A DNA stretch of 64,000 nucleotides from Cyclobacteriaceae bacterium. GTDB lineage: Bacteria > Bacteroidota > Bacteroidia > Cytophagales > Cyclobacteriaceae. This document shows positions 16,192 to 24,982 of the stretch, piece by piece. Within the stretch, counting starts at the first letter, position 1; each line of letters begins with the position of its first letter. The position numbers and the translations under genes are program-made. The notes under the pieces are model-generated. The model did no database searches. It was given only the letters and a program-made list of their open reading frames with translations, and was not told the origin of the DNA. The stretch covers positions 1-64,000 of the forward strand of contig JAGQYM010000019.1 in assembly GCA_020436085.1 (NCBI GenBank), given 5' to 3'.

Positions 16192-18213
16192 TTAGTTCGC
16201 GTCTTCCCCTTTGCCTTTGTCGGCACTCATCTTCTCCTTCAGCGCACTCAAGGCCTCAAGGTCACCCAGGGTTGACTTTTCAGTCTCCTTGTTGATCTTG
16301 TCGATGGCCTTACCTTTAGAAGGTGCAGGGCGTTGCTTCTTCGCTGGCGCCTTCTCCTCTTCGGCTGACCACATCGCCTTGTGACTCAACACAATTCTGC
16401 GATCGTCTTTAGAGAATTCAGTCACTTTGAAGTCAAGCGCTTCGCCATTCTCGATCTTAGATCCGTCTTCGCGCACAAGGTTCTTCGCTGAGCAGAAGCC
16501 TTCAATTCCGTAAGGCAACTCCAGGATAGCTCCTTTGTCGTTCTTGTTGATCACTGTACACTTGTGTACCGATCCAATTTCGAATACTGACTCGAAAGTA
16601 TCCCAAGGGTTTTCTTCCAGGTGCTTGTGGCTAAGGGCCAGTCTGCGGTTAGTCGCATCCAACTCCAACACCACTACTTCCATGGTATCCCCTACTTTGA
16701 TAAACTCTGAAGGGTGCTTGATCTTGCGCGTCCAGCTCAGGTCTGATACGTGTACCAGGCCATCGATACCTTCTTCCAACTCGATAAACAAGCCGAAGTT
16801 GGTCAGGTTGCGTACGATACCCTTGTGACGGGTGCCTATCGCATACTTGGTGAGGATATCCTGACGTGTCCAAGGATCTTCTGTAAGTTGCTTGATACCC
16901 AGAGACATCTTACGCTCCTCGCGGTCGATGGTCAATACCACTGCCTCCAATTCTTCTCCTACCTTGATGAAGTCCTGAGGATTGCGAAGGTGCTGTGACC
17001 AACTCATTTCTGATACGTGGATCAAACCCTCTACACCAGGCTGTATTTCAAGGAACGCTCCGTAGTCGGCCACGTTCACGATCTTACCTTTTACTTTAGA
17101 ACCTACGTTAATTTCAGCAGGCAATGAATCCCAAGGATGAGGCGTGAGCTGCTTCATACCCAAAGAGATTCTCTTCTTATCTTCATCGAAGTCGAGTACC
17201 ACCACTTTCACCACCTGATCAAGCTTAAGCAGCTCGTCCGGATGGTTGATACGGCCCCAGGAAATATCGGTGATGTGCAACAGTCCGTCTACGCCACCCA
17301 GGTCGATGAACACACCGAAGTTGGTCATGTTCTTGATCACACCTTCCAACACCTGGCCTTTTTCCAGGTTGTTGAGGATGACTGCCTTTTGTTGCTCGAG
17401 GTCTTTCTCGATAAGTACCTTGTGAGACACTACTACGTTGTCGTTAGAGTAGTTGATCTTCACCACTTTCACCTCGATGGTCTTGTTTACATAAATATCA
17501 AAGTCGCGGATCGGCTTCACATCAATTTGTGATCCCGGCAAGAAAGCTTCGATACCGTATACATCTACGATCAAACCTCCTTTGGTTCTGCGCTTCACGA
17601 AACCTTCGATCACTGAATCGTTGTCGAGGGCTTTCTGCACATTTTCCCATCCCTTCACCAGTTTCGCTTTTCTGCGAGACAGGATCAATTGTCCCATCGC
17701 ATTTTCGCGCTCCTCGATGAACAGGTCTATCTTATCCCCGATTTTCAATTCGGGCATATCTTTAAATTCTGCTACTGGCACCAGGCCGTCAGACTTAAAT
17801 CCGATGTTTAGGATTACGTCACGGTCGTTGATACCTACAACAGTACCCTGCACTACCTCACTTTCAGCAACTGAAGTCACAGTGCCTGAATACAAGTTGG
17901 TAATTTGTTCGCGTTCGCTCTGAGAATAGCCTTCGCCAAACCCTTTGCGGTCGAATGCATCCCAGTCGAAATTGTCCAAAGATGCTGGAGAAGCCGTTGC
18001 AGCTTTACGATCAGCTACGTTGCTGATGATGCGGGCTGTGTCGTCACCTTCCTCTGCCTTGCGCTCTCTTTTAAATTTGGTGAGCTCATCCAGTTCATCA
18101 ATTTCGATGTCCTCGTCACCTTCTTTAGATACTTTTTTGGCAACCGGTTTTGTTACCTCATCACCCGTTTTTTTAGGGGATTTGGGCTTTGAATCTGATT
18201 TCGGTTTTGTCAT
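16192..18213 (-). CDS. rpsA: 30S ribosomal protein S1
   Basis: The 673-residue product has six S1 RNA-binding repeats at roughly 120-188, 205-270, 290-358, 375-443, 460-528 and 545-608. The central ones carry the diagnostic N-F-G-V-F-I-D-L...G-L-L-H-I-T-D-I-S-W pattern. It is longer than the E. coli protein (557 residues) because of a charged Lys/Glu-rich N-terminal tail of about 110 residues and a Lys/Ala-rich C-terminal tail. S1 binds mRNA and helps recruit it to the 30S subunit. The gene has its own terminator and no operon partner close by. The start ATG gives MTKPKSDSK. Confidence 0.97.
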   Translation of the reverse strand: MTKPKSDSKPKSPKKTGDEVTKPVAKKVSKEGDEDIEIDELDELTKFKRERKAEEGDDTARIISNVADRKAATASPASLDNFDWDAFDRKGFGEGYSQSEREQITNLYSGTVTSVAESEVVQGTVVGINDRDVILNIGFKSDGLVPVAEFKDMPELKIGDKIDLFIEERENAMGQLILSRRKAKLVKGWENVQKALDNDSVIEGFVKRRTKGGLIVDVYGIEAFLPGSQIDVKPIRDFDIYVNKTIEVKVVKINYSNDNVVVSHKVLIEKDLEQQKAVILNNLEKGQVLEGVIKNMTNFGVFIDLGGVDGLLHITDISWGRINHPDELLKLDQVVKVVVLDFDEDKKRISLGMKQLTPHPWDSLPAEINVGSKVKGKIVNVADYGAFLEIQPGVEGLIHVSEMSWSQHLRNPQDFIKVGEELEAVVLTIDREERKMSLGIKQLTEDPWTRQDILTKYAIGTRHKGIVRNLTNFGLFIELEEGIDGLVHVSDLSWTRKIKHPSEFIKVGDTMEVVVLELDATNRRLALSHKHLEENPWDTFESVFEIGSVHKCTVINKNDKGAILELPYGIEGFCSAKNLVREDGSKIENGEALDFKVTEFSKDDRRIVLSHKAMWSAEEEKAPAKKQRPAPSKGKAIDKINKETEKSTLGDLEALSALKEKMSADKGKGEDAN

Positions 18214-18285
18214 TTGTTGATTGCCCTGATTACATGAAACAGGTGGGCTGGCTGCTTCATTTTTCGTTTTACATGCTCTTTTTAG

Positions 18286-18318
18286 TCAAAAAAAGAGCCC
18301 CAGCTACTCAGCGGGGCT
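18286..18318 (-). terminator. Intrinsic terminator of the ABC-TolC operon
   Basis: On the minus strand, AGCCCCGCTGAGTAGCTGGGGCT forms a 6-bp GC-rich stem (extendable by one GC pair after a mismatch) and is followed by CTTTTTTTGA. It lies about 48 bases after the TolC-family gene stop. Confidence 0.8.
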
Positions 18319-18365
18319 GCAAATGTATGAAAATTGATGAAAAAGAAGGCGTGTCCGCGCTAAAA

Positions 18366-19724
18366 TCAAGGTATGTCCTCAAAATTGAGGGTGCCCTCAG
18401 CATAGGAGATCAGCAGCTTCTGGAACATCAGGGTATAGCGCGCGCTGGCGAAGTCTCCCTGCGCTCTTACGTGGTTTTGGTTCGACTGCGAAAGGGCAAC
18501 GATGTCCGACACACCCAGATCATACCTTTCCTTTTCCAGGCTATAGGATAAGCTTGCCGCCCGAAGCTGGGTGTTGGTAGCTTCGTAGTTGGTTCTTGCA
18601 TCGCGGTAATTTTGATGCGCCCTGATTACGTCACTCTTCACCTGGATCTCTGTGTTCTCGGTCTGCAGCTTCGAGTTCTCGTACTGCACACGGGTTCTCA
18701 CAGCATTATTCCTGGTCTGGAAGCTACCAAAGATCGGAATGGTAAACTGCAGGCCGTAGGTAAACTGCGTATTGTCATCTCTGAACTGTTGTTCAAAAGT
18801 TCTATTGGTTGGGGTAAATGTCTCTGTAGGGTGAACGTAGTTATATCTTGATCCATACTGAGCGAACAGGCCCACGTTAGGGAAATAGGTTCCCTTAGTG
18901 GACTGGTATCCAAACTGGTTTGCCTTCTCAGTATAGCGGGCTCTTGCCAAGTCGCTTCTGTTTTCCAATGCGCGAGCACTGATGGTTTCTACATCATCGA
19001 CTGAAATATCTTCAAGGTTCACATCCCAGTCGGGTTGTTCCAATTGGAGTTGAGTAAGTGGATCAAGTTGCAGTGTTTGCGCCAACGTAGCAAGATCGTT
19101 GCGTAGGGTGATACCTGCCCTTACGGCCAAGAGTTCAGCGTTCTTTACCTGAAACTCCTGATTGACCATATCCACCTCTGCCCTGCTACCTGCGGCTACC
19201 TGTTCCTTGATCTGCTCATAGGTTTGCTTTTGGGTTTCCACATTCTGCAACTGAATCTGGTGCAGCTCCTGATCAAGCAAACAAGTAAGGTATTGGTTTG
19301 CTACATCGCGAATAACATCCTGATTGGTGCGTTTCACGAACTCAAGTTGTGCTTCGTATTGGTTGGATGCCTGCCGATACGCATTGAAAGTGTTTAAGCC
19401 GTTGAACAGTGGCATAGTTGCATTGAGGTTGGCTCCAATGAAGTCAACCACTCCATTTACCACTTGTCCTTGCTGCTGGTTGAAAGAGTTACCATCGTTG
19501 CGTCCCGCGTTTCCTGTGATATTAACCTGAGGAGCCATTCCCAAAACGCCAGCCATCTTATTGACTTGTGACGAAATAAGGACATTCTCCTGCTGGTTCA
19601 GGTTGAGGTTTTTGTCAAGGCCCATCTTTACCGCCTCCTTGAAAGTCAAAGTCCTTGATTCCTGTGCCCACACTGAAGTGGTCATTATCAATGCAATCCC
19701 TACAACGATTAATCTTTCCTTCAT
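18366..19724 (-). CDS. TolC-family outer-membrane efflux protein
   Basis: The 452-residue product has a signal peptide ending TSVWAQ. Two outer-membrane-efflux repeats follow, with the usual start LTFKEAVKMGLDKNLNLNQQ and long alternating helices (ALENRSDLARARYTEKANQF; SYSLEKERYDLGVSDIVAL in the second repeat). TolC proteins trimerise into an outer-membrane channel with a periplasmic tunnel. The gene starts 6 bp after the ABC ATPase stop, so the two are co-transcribed. No membrane-fusion protein or permease is adjacent, which is unusual for a complete tripartite exporter. Confidence 0.93.
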   Translation of the reverse strand: MKERLIVVGIALIMTTSVWAQESRTLTFKEAVKMGLDKNLNLNQQENVLISSQVNKMAGVLGMAPQVNITGNAGRNDGNSFNQQQGQVVNGVVDFIGANLNATMPLFNGLNTFNAYRQASNQYEAQLEFVKRTNQDVIRDVANQYLTCLLDQELHQIQLQNVETQKQTYEQIKEQVAAGSRAEVDMVNQEFQVKNAELLAVRAGITLRNDLATLAQTLQLDPLTQLQLEQPDWDVNLEDISVDDVETISARALENRSDLARARYTEKANQFGYQSTKGTYFPNVGLFAQYGSRYNYVHPTETFTPTNRTFEQQFRDDNTQFTYGLQFTIPIFGSFQTRNNAVRTRVQYENSKLQTENTEIQVKSDVIRAHQNYRDARTNYEATNTQLRAASLSYSLEKERYDLGVSDIVALSQSNQNHVRAQGDFASARYTLMFQKLLISYAEGTLNFEDIP

Positions 19725-19730
19725 ATATAC

Positions 19731-20414
19731 TTAGTTCTTTTTTACTTGCTCGTCTGATTCAACCGCACCATCCACCACACGCACTATCCTCTTTCCACGT
19801 TGTGCATTTTCTTCTGCGTGCGTTACCTGGATGATGGTCATGCCTTCATTGTTGAGTTGCTCGAAGATGTCCATGATCTGTTTGCCTTGCTCAGAATGCA
19901 GGTTACCTGTCGGTTCATCTGCCAACAATAGCTTTGGTTGGCCAATGATGGCACGTGCCACACCTACCAACTGCTGCTGTCCACCTGAGAGCTGTTCGGG
20001 AAACAAATCTTTTTTGGCCACCATATTAAAGCGGTCCAACAATTCCGCAACCATACTTTTCCGTTGGCTGCCACTTACTCCCTTATATAAAAGAGGAGTC
20101 TCAATGTTTTCATACACCGTAAGCTCATCAATCAGGTGATAGGCCTGGAAGATGAATCCGATGTAGTTCTTATGCATGTCCGACTTCTTGCGCTCCTTCA
20201 TCTTGTGGACGGGTTCATCGAAGAAGTAGTATTCACCGGCTGAAGGTTCGTCCAGCATTCCGATGATGTTCATTAGCGAAGATTTGCCCGCTCCGCTGGG
20301 GCCCATAATGGTTAGAAACTCTCCCTGCTCTACGGTAAGATCAACACCCTTAAGAATAAACGTGCGCTGAAATCGTGAATCGACATACTTATCGATGTCC
20401 TTTAACTGAATCAT
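19731..20414 (-). CDS. ABC transporter ATPase, LolD/MacB type
   Basis: The start is ATG at 20414 (MIQLKDIDKYVD), giving 227 residues; a longer frame upstream is not protein-like. Walker A is GPSGAGKS (38-45), the signature is LSGGQQQLVGVARA, Walker B is LLLADEPTGNL and the H-loop is VTHAEENA. The length and the tight T-x-I-M-G-P-S-G-A-G-K-S context match ATPases that drive FtsX-fold permeases in lipoprotein release or macrolide/peptide efflux. It forms an operon with the TolC gene. The partner permease must lie elsewhere; a stand-alone MacB-like permease at 25.2-27.6 kb is one candidate. Confidence 0.92.
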   Translation of the reverse strand: MIQLKDIDKYVDSRFQRTFILKGVDLTVEQGEFLTIMGPSGAGKSSLMNIIGMLDEPSAGEYYFFDEPVHKMKERKKSDMHKNYIGFIFQAYHLIDELTVYENIETPLLYKGVSGSQRKSMVAELLDRFNMVAKKDLFPEQLSGGQQQLVGVARAIIGQPKLLLADEPTGNLHSEQGKQIMDIFEQLNNEGMTIIQVTHAEENAQRGKRIVRVVDGAVESDEQVKKN

Positions 20415-20549
20415 GCATGATAATTTTCGTGTGACAATTAGCCAACAATAGTGCCAATGGCCTTTTTGGCATTTAGACGATAATAAAACGCTCAAGTTAC
20501 ATGATTAATCGTCCGGTTGCGAAAAAAGGTGTCCTATAGCGGACGGGGG

Positions 20550-20960
20550 TCAAAAGACGATGGGATGGAGGATGACATCGACCCTCCTGTTGAGCATTCG
20601 ACCGTAGTAACTGTCGTTGCGATAGACCGCATTTTCGTAGTCCCAATCTTTGATATGGATGAAATGTTCTGGGATACTTTTGTCTAGCAAAATCTGGAAA
20701 ACCGCCTCACTCCTCATTCGCGAAAGCCACTCGTTAAATTCTTTTCCCCCTATGGGATCGGTATGGCTGGTGAGCTGAATCTGGTATTTTTCCAGCAAAT
20801 TGGGGATCGAGTCAAGCCAATTGGAAAGGTCGGTAGCCTGAAAATCGTCAACATAGTAGCTGCCTCCACGAAAGTAGATACTCTTCCGTATTTCATCTTG
20901 CTGGGCAAACGAGGGAGAGAAACATGCCAGAGCAAGCCCGATGAGTAGCATGCGAAGCAT
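20550..20960 (-). CDS. Small exported OmpA-like peptidoglycan-associating protein
   Basis: The 136-residue product has a signal peptide ending SPSFAQ and then a single OmpA-C-type domain: SIYFRGGSYYV, IQLTSHTDPIGG (the T-S/G-H-T-D-x-x-G core), NEWLSRMRSEAVFQILLD and a closing NRRVDVILHP. This domain binds the diaminopimelate of peptidoglycan through the Asp and Arg of these motifs. There is no barrel or lipobox, so the protein is periplasmic. It lies 44 bp after the histidine phosphatase gene on the same strand. Confidence 0.85.
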   Translation of the reverse strand: MLRMLLIGLALACFSPSFAQQDEIRKSIYFRGGSYYVDDFQATDLSNWLDSIPNLLEKYQIQLTSHTDPIGGKEFNEWLSRMRSEAVFQILLDKSIPEHFIHIKDWDYENAVYRNDSYYGRMLNRRVDVILHPIVF

Positions 20961-21004
20961 ATTTCAATTTAACGAAGAAAAAGGAGAAGCGGATTAAGAA
21001 ATCG

Positions 21005-21529
21005 TCACTTTTCCATTCCAGCGACCGTTGGCGCACCATAATTGAGCCAGGTGAGGGTTGCGTTACCTTTTTCAATAACAGATAGGATTAAGAGGTTGTC
21101 GTAGTCCGAATCTTTGAAGTCTGGATATTTTTTTTCTCCCAGAAAATAGTTGGCCACCTGCGGTGTGGTGTTGGAATGACCACATACCACCACTGTTTTG
21201 CCTTTGTGTTTGCTTAAGATATTGTCGAGGTCCTCACCGCTCATCGGGTTATAGTCCATCAGCGTCAGTCCTTTTTTCGCAGCCAATGGCTGAACAGTAT
21301 TTCTTGTTCTCTTAAATGCTGTACTATAGATCGCATCGATGTCAGCAGCGCCTAGCAGTTGCGCCAAGGCGGCCGCTCTCTCCTCGCCAGCTGATGAGAT
21401 ACCGGGATCTTTGCTGCCATCCTCCTGACGCTCCGCATGACGTACCAGTATCAAGGTAGTGACCTGACTTTGTGCCCAGGCTGAGACACTGGTTAGTGCT
21501 AGTACGAAAATTATTATTGACTTCTTCAT
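21005..21529 (-). CDS. Exported histidine phosphatase (SixA/phosphoglycerate-mutase-like superfamily)
   Basis: The 174-residue product has a signal peptide ending VSAWAQ. The catalytic LVRHAER motif is at about 28-34, an ERAAALAQLL helix and IYSTAFKRTRNT follow, and the second catalytic His is in VVCGHSNTTPQ. These residues form the phosphohistidine site of branch-1 histidine phosphatases. The substrate is unknown; export suggests extracytoplasmic phosphate esters. Its ATG overlaps the stop of the upstream gene (ATGA), indicating coupling. Confidence 0.9.
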   Translation of the reverse strand: MKKSIIIFVLALTSVSAWAQSQVTTLILVRHAERQEDGSKDPGISSAGEERAAALAQLLGAADIDAIYSTAFKRTRNTVQPLAAKKGLTLMDYNPMSGEDLDNILSKHKGKTVVVCGHSNTTPQVANYFLGEKKYPDFKDSDYDNLLILSVIEKGNATLTWLNYGAPTVAGMEK

Positions 21530-22008
21530 TTGAATTGATTTTGTATTGCTGCCGGAACATTACAAGCTTCTGTCTGTCGAGTATCTGACAGTTGAAATAT
21601 CTTCCAGCCATCACTTCCCTTGAATAACTGAAATGCGTCAACACCACAATGATGAAAATCTTTGTTCAGGTAGAAAGCATACTTGGCCCACACCTGTGCC
21701 ATGTTTCCATCGATATCAATCTTCACATCCCAAATAGGTTCGCTGTACACATCTGTACGTGGTGTGCCCATTGCAACCAAAAAACTTTTGAGATCGCCTC
21801 GTCTGAACCGGGGATTTCCCTCCTTGTCGAGACCAATGGTGGCAAAAGTTACATCATCGCGAAATGCTTTATGTACCAAAGCACTGTCGCCCTTGTTCAT
21901 TCCATTAAAGAGGTTATTGATTGGTTCCATCACGGCTACTTCCTCGCCTTGTGCCATTGACAAAAATGATAGACAGGATAACAAAAGGGAAAAGGTGATA
22001 ATCTTCAT
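21526..22008 (-). CDS. Exported NTF2/SnoaL-like protein
   Basis: The ATG at 22008 gives MKIITFSLLLSCLSFLSMAQ, a good signal peptide; a longer frame adds 37 residues before it and is rejected. The 160-residue protein has the NTF2-like cone-fold pattern: helix (INNLFNGMNKGDSALVHKAFRDDVTFATIG) then strands ending WAKYAFYLNKDFHHCGVDAFQLFKGSDGWKIFQLSD. Such proteins are either small enzymes or ligand-binding domains; no specific catalytic dyad is obvious. It is coupled to the histidine phosphatase gene. Confidence 0.82.
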   Translation of the reverse strand: MKIITFSLLLSCLSFLSMAQGEEVAVMEPINNLFNGMNKGDSALVHKAFRDDVTFATIGLDKEGNPRFRRGDLKSFLVAMGTPRTDVYSEPIWDVKIDIDGNMAQVWAKYAFYLNKDFHHCGVDAFQLFKGSDGWKIFQLSDTRQTEACNVPAAIQNQFK

Positions 22009-22158
22009 GCATTTATGGTTTATTGATACTCCTACGAAACCCCGAAAAGATGGTTTCTCATCTTCTTTCCGTGGCTTCAGCGCAAATACTGGGCCAGCGG
22101 GGCCTGATAGGCGTTTCAATATATAATCTTAATTTTAGGGTCACAAAATTAGACCACT

Positions 22159-23316
22159 ATGAAGAGGCTTTGCCTTGTTCTATTGACTGTTGGCTTGTCA
22201 TTACAATTGATGGGAAATACCATCGATAGTCTGGAGAGTGTGTTGGCTAAAGCTGAGGGCGACCTCAAGGTAAAGACGCTCAACGAACTCTTCCGTGCCT
22301 ATATCAACTCTGACCCTGTGAAAGCCATTGGGTATACCCGGGAGGCATTGGCACTGGCGACTGAAATTGATGACACCAAAGGTATGGCGGCCTCTTATAA
22401 CAACCTAGGTGTTTCCTATCGCAACCAGGGCGCCCTTGACAAAGCACTTGAATACTATCTGACCTCGCTGAATTTATACACCCAGCTCGACAATAAAGAA
22501 GGGATTGCCACATCCAAGAATAATATCGGTACCATCTATTCGCTCAAGAAGGACTATGGTCAGGCGATGAAGTATTTTGAAGAAGCCCACGATATGTTTA
22601 GTGAGCTTAACGACAAGCAACGCATCATTGGTACGATGAACAACCTTGGCAACTTGCACAGTGACCTCCAGTTATATGAACAAGCCCTGAAATATTATTC
22701 TCAGGCTTTTCAGGTGGCGGAGCAAGATGGAAAGCAGTTTTCAGATCCATTAAGCAACATCGGTAACATTTACTTCAGGCAAGGTAACCTTCAACGGGCT
22801 GTTGATTATTACGAACGCGCTTTGGCGATGGCCAAAAGCAGCAACAACCAGATAGGTGCGTTAAACATCACTGCCAACCTTGGCGAGGTATATGTTCAGG
22901 CTGGCCAGGCCGCCAACGCGCAACGCTACCTTGATGAAGCAATGTCGCTGAGCAAAAGCCTGCAGGCGTATATCTTCGAACCACAGATTCTGAAGAGCAT
23001 GGCCACCAACTACGCCAAGCAAGGAAAGATGAGGGAAGCCTATCAAATGATGTTGAAGTACGACACCACGCGTGAAAAAATTTATGGCGAGGAAAGTAGC
23101 CGCAAAATCGCTCAGATGGAGATTGCCCTTGACCTATCTGAAAAGGAAAAGGAAGTAGAAGCGCTAAGAAAGGATGATGAAATTAAGTCTTTACAACTCC
23201 ACAATACCCGTATGGTGATCTCTCTCATCGTTCTTGGCATTTTTATGATTGTTGCTTTTGTCAATCTCTTCTTCTTCAGGAAGAAACCCAAGAAGACCAG
23301 CATATCGAATGGATAG
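22159..23316 (+). CDS. TPR-repeat membrane protein
   Basis: The 385-residue product has an N-terminal signal (LCLVLLTVGLSLQLMG) followed by about seven tetratricopeptide repeats (A-x-S-Y-N-N-L-G-x-x-Y-R-x-x-G-x-x-x-K-A-L-E-Y-Y type) from about 40 to 310. A coiled-coil stretch (about 312-350, KIAQMEIALDLSEKEKEVEA) precedes one transmembrane helix (about 352-375) and a basic tail. This layout resembles Bacteroidota sensor or regulator proteins that have lost, or never had, the C-terminal kinase or HTH domain. It is divergent from the NTF2-like gene across 150 bp and overlaps the HD gene downstream by 8 bp. Confidence 0.9.
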   Translation: MKRLCLVLLTVGLSLQLMGNTIDSLESVLAKAEGDLKVKTLNELFRAYINSDPVKAIGYTREALALATEIDDTKGMAASYNNLGVSYRNQGALDKALEYYLTSLNLYTQLDNKEGIATSKNNIGTIYSLKKDYGQAMKYFEEAHDMFSELNDKQRIIGTMNNLGNLHSDLQLYEQALKYYSQAFQVAEQDGKQFSDPLSNIGNIYFRQGNLQRAVDYYERALAMAKSSNNQIGALNITANLGEVYVQAGQAANAQRYLDEAMSLSKSLQAYIFEPQILKSMATNYAKQGKMREAYQMMLKYDTTREKIYGEESSRKIAQMEIALDLSEKEKEVEALRKDDEIKSLQLHNTRMVISLIVLGIFMIVAFVNLFFFRKKPKKTSISNG

Positions 23317-23848
23317 AAAAGAAGCCCGGGCCTTACTCGAATCCATGACTGAAAGTGCAAGCCTGTTACGCCACATGCGTACACTGGAGCTCGTCATGGA
23401 AGCCTACGCCAAAAAGTACAACGAAGATGAAAACGAGTGGGCCATAGCCGGCATGCTACATGATGCCGACTACGAAGCTTACCCCGATCAGCACCCCAAC
23501 GTAATTGTGGGAAAGCTGAGGGAAATGGGCGAAGACAAAATCGCTCACGCCATTGCAGCTCATTACACCAAATGGAATGTGCCCTACAACAGCTTGCTTG
23601 ACAAAGTACTACTGGCCAGCGATGAGTTGACTGGTTTCATTGTCGCGTGCTGTCAGGTTCGGCCCGAGGGTGTATCCACTCTGGAGCCAAAGTCGGTAAT
23701 CAAGAAGCTTAAGGACAAAGGTTTTGCCGCCAAGGTAGAGCGGGACGAGGTGTACAAGGGTGTGGAAATGATGGGTGTGGAACTTAAAGATCATATCGCT
23801 TTTATCATTGACGTGTTGAAGGCGAACAAAGAAGAGCTGGGAATTTGA
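23309..23848 (+). CDS. HD-domain hydrolase-like protein
   Basis: The start at 23309 (MDRKEARALL) lies inside the last codons of the TPR gene as ATGGATAG; the longer reading duplicates the TPR tail in another frame. The 179-residue protein has an HD metal-binding core: H near residue 21 in LRHMRTLE, the paired HD in AGMLHDADYE, and a later H-x-x-x-x-W block. HD proteins hydrolyse nucleotides or nucleic-acid phosphoesters. Proteins of this short form are usually annotated only as HD-domain proteins and the substrate is unknown. Confidence 0.87.
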   Translation: MDRKEARALLESMTESASLLRHMRTLELVMEAYAKKYNEDENEWAIAGMLHDADYEAYPDQHPNVIVGKLREMGEDKIAHAIAAHYTKWNVPYNSLLDKVLLASDELTGFIVACCQVRPEGVSTLEPKSVIKKLKDKGFAAKVERDEVYKGVEMMGVELKDHIAFIIDVLKANKEELGI

Positions 23849-23910
23849 AAATTATCTCCCGTTCACAGAAAATTAACTGTAACGGGCTTCACAGATTCGA
23901 AGTTTCCAGC

Positions 23911-23918
23911 TAAATTTG
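23911..23918 (+). promoter_or_regulatory. Possible -7 element for the small membrane protein
   Basis: TAAATTTG matches the Bacteroidota TAnnTTTG element 22 bases before the ATG at 23941. No clear TTTG is found at the -33 position. Confidence 0.4.
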
Positions 23919-23940
23919 AAGCAATTAAATCAATAGAACT

Positions 23941-24072
23941 ATGTTCGAGCAAGTAGTAGGCGATGGTGCCAATTTGTTTATCCTCATCGTGGCTGTTCTG
24001 ATCGGATTTGCTTCCGCTCTGGGCTATGTGGATTTCCAAAAGACAAAGAAAGAAGAAAAGAATGAGCACTGA
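23941..24072 (+). CDS. Small single-helix membrane protein (43 aa)
   Basis: The product has 43 residues: a short acidic N-terminus (MFEQVVGDGA), one hydrophobic helix (NLFILIVAVLIGFASALGYV) and a Lys/Glu-rich tail. A TAnnTTTG element lies upstream and a terminator stem-loop directly downstream, giving it a complete small transcription unit. No family is recognised. The positive tail predicts a cytoplasmic C-terminus. Confidence 0.6.
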   Translation: MFEQVVGDGANLFILIVAVLIGFASALGYVDFQKTKKEEKNEH

Positions 24073-24080
24073 GTTTGTGC

Positions 24081-24131
24081 CCCAACGATAAAAAGAAAGC
24101 CCATCGATTATCGTTGGGCTTTTTTATTTTG
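24081..24131. terminator. Bidirectional terminator with two competing hairpins
   Basis: AGCCCA (24098-24103) pairs with TGGGCT (24115-24120), strengthened by CGA/TCG inside, and is followed by TTTTTTATTTT on the plus strand. A longer alternative stem pairs CCCAACGATAA (24081-24091) with TTATCGTTGGG (24109-24119); the two share bases and cannot coexist. It serves the small gene on the plus strand and probably the convergent thioredoxin-like gene. Confidence 0.7.
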
Positions 24132-24145
24132 TCTTCAATTAATAC

Positions 24146-24724
24146 TTATTCTGATCCAGTGTAGGGCGACTTGTAGATGTTCTGCCAATCGTCCCACTTC
24201 GTGTCCTTATAGTGATCGCCCCCAATAAATTTTATGATCTTATGGAATTCAGGTGCCTTTTGGTAGCCCTGTAATGGTTGAATCATTCGGAATTCCTCAT
24301 CCAGAAATACAACTGTAGGATAGGCCAACTGGTTGTTTAATAACGCAGCCGCCAACTGATGATATCCCTTATTCCCTGATGGCACAAACTTGAAGGTGGT
24401 TCCATTGAATACGATATCCTCCTTCTGCTCGGCATCAAATTTCACCGGATAAAACTCTTCATTAAGTATTTTGGCAATCATCGGTTCGCTAAAGGTGTTC
24501 TTGTCCATCACCTTGCACCACCCGCACCAGTCTGTATACACATCGATGAAGATCTTACGCTTTTCAGTCTTTGAGCGCTCCACCGCCTCTTCAAACGTCA
24601 TCCAGGTCACGGGGCTCTCTGAAGCTTCGCTGTAAGAAGCCTGATGAACCTGTGCTGATGCCTTGTTTGCAACCAGCATCGTTATTAGAGATAGTGCCAG
24701 GACTGAAATCTTCACCTTTTGCAT
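24146..24724 (-). CDS. Exported thioredoxin-fold protein (CGWC)
   Basis: The ATG at 24724 gives MQKVKISVLALSLITMLVANKASA, a clean signal peptide; the longer frame adds 20 upstream residues and is rejected. The 192-residue protein has WMTFEEAVERSKTEKRKIFIDVYTDWCGWCKVMD with the redox pair Cys-Gly-Trp-Cys, then a cis-Pro-like segment (LAYPTVVFLD). This is the thioredoxin_7/DUF255-like family, acting on disulfides in the periplasm. It is a single-gene unit. Confidence 0.92.
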   Translation of the reverse strand: MQKVKISVLALSLITMLVANKASAQVHQASYSEASESPVTWMTFEEAVERSKTEKRKIFIDVYTDWCGWCKVMDKNTFSEPMIAKILNEEFYPVKFDAEQKEDIVFNGTTFKFVPSGNKGYHQLAAALLNNQLAYPTVVFLDEEFRMIQPLQGYQKAPEFHKIIKFIGGDHYKDTKWDDWQNIYKSPYTGSE

Positions 24725-24982
24725 ATTCACAAATTTACCAGAAAACAGGTCTGTATTCAACAAAAGTTCCTCAAAACGCCCCATACAACAAACCTGCCTT
24801 AAACCTCAATTACAAATTCGGGTCCAATTGTAACCAAACGCAGGGTAGCGTGTACTAATTGTACGATTGAAAGTCACAGATTGTTCAGATTTGAACATGC
24901 GGCAACGGTGACCACCCTAAAATGCCGCAAGATGGTCGATTTCAACTGTGGCACCGGGTTTGGATATTTGATTAGCGTGAAA

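Noticed and set aside
17137-17532. 131-residue ORF antisense to rpsA
   Set aside because: Shadow of a highly biased coding sequence; low-complexity His/Leu-rich composition and no start context.
20415-20495. N-terminal extension of the ABC ATPase
   Set aside because: The added residues precede the conserved start MIQLKDIDKY and do not resemble protein of this family.
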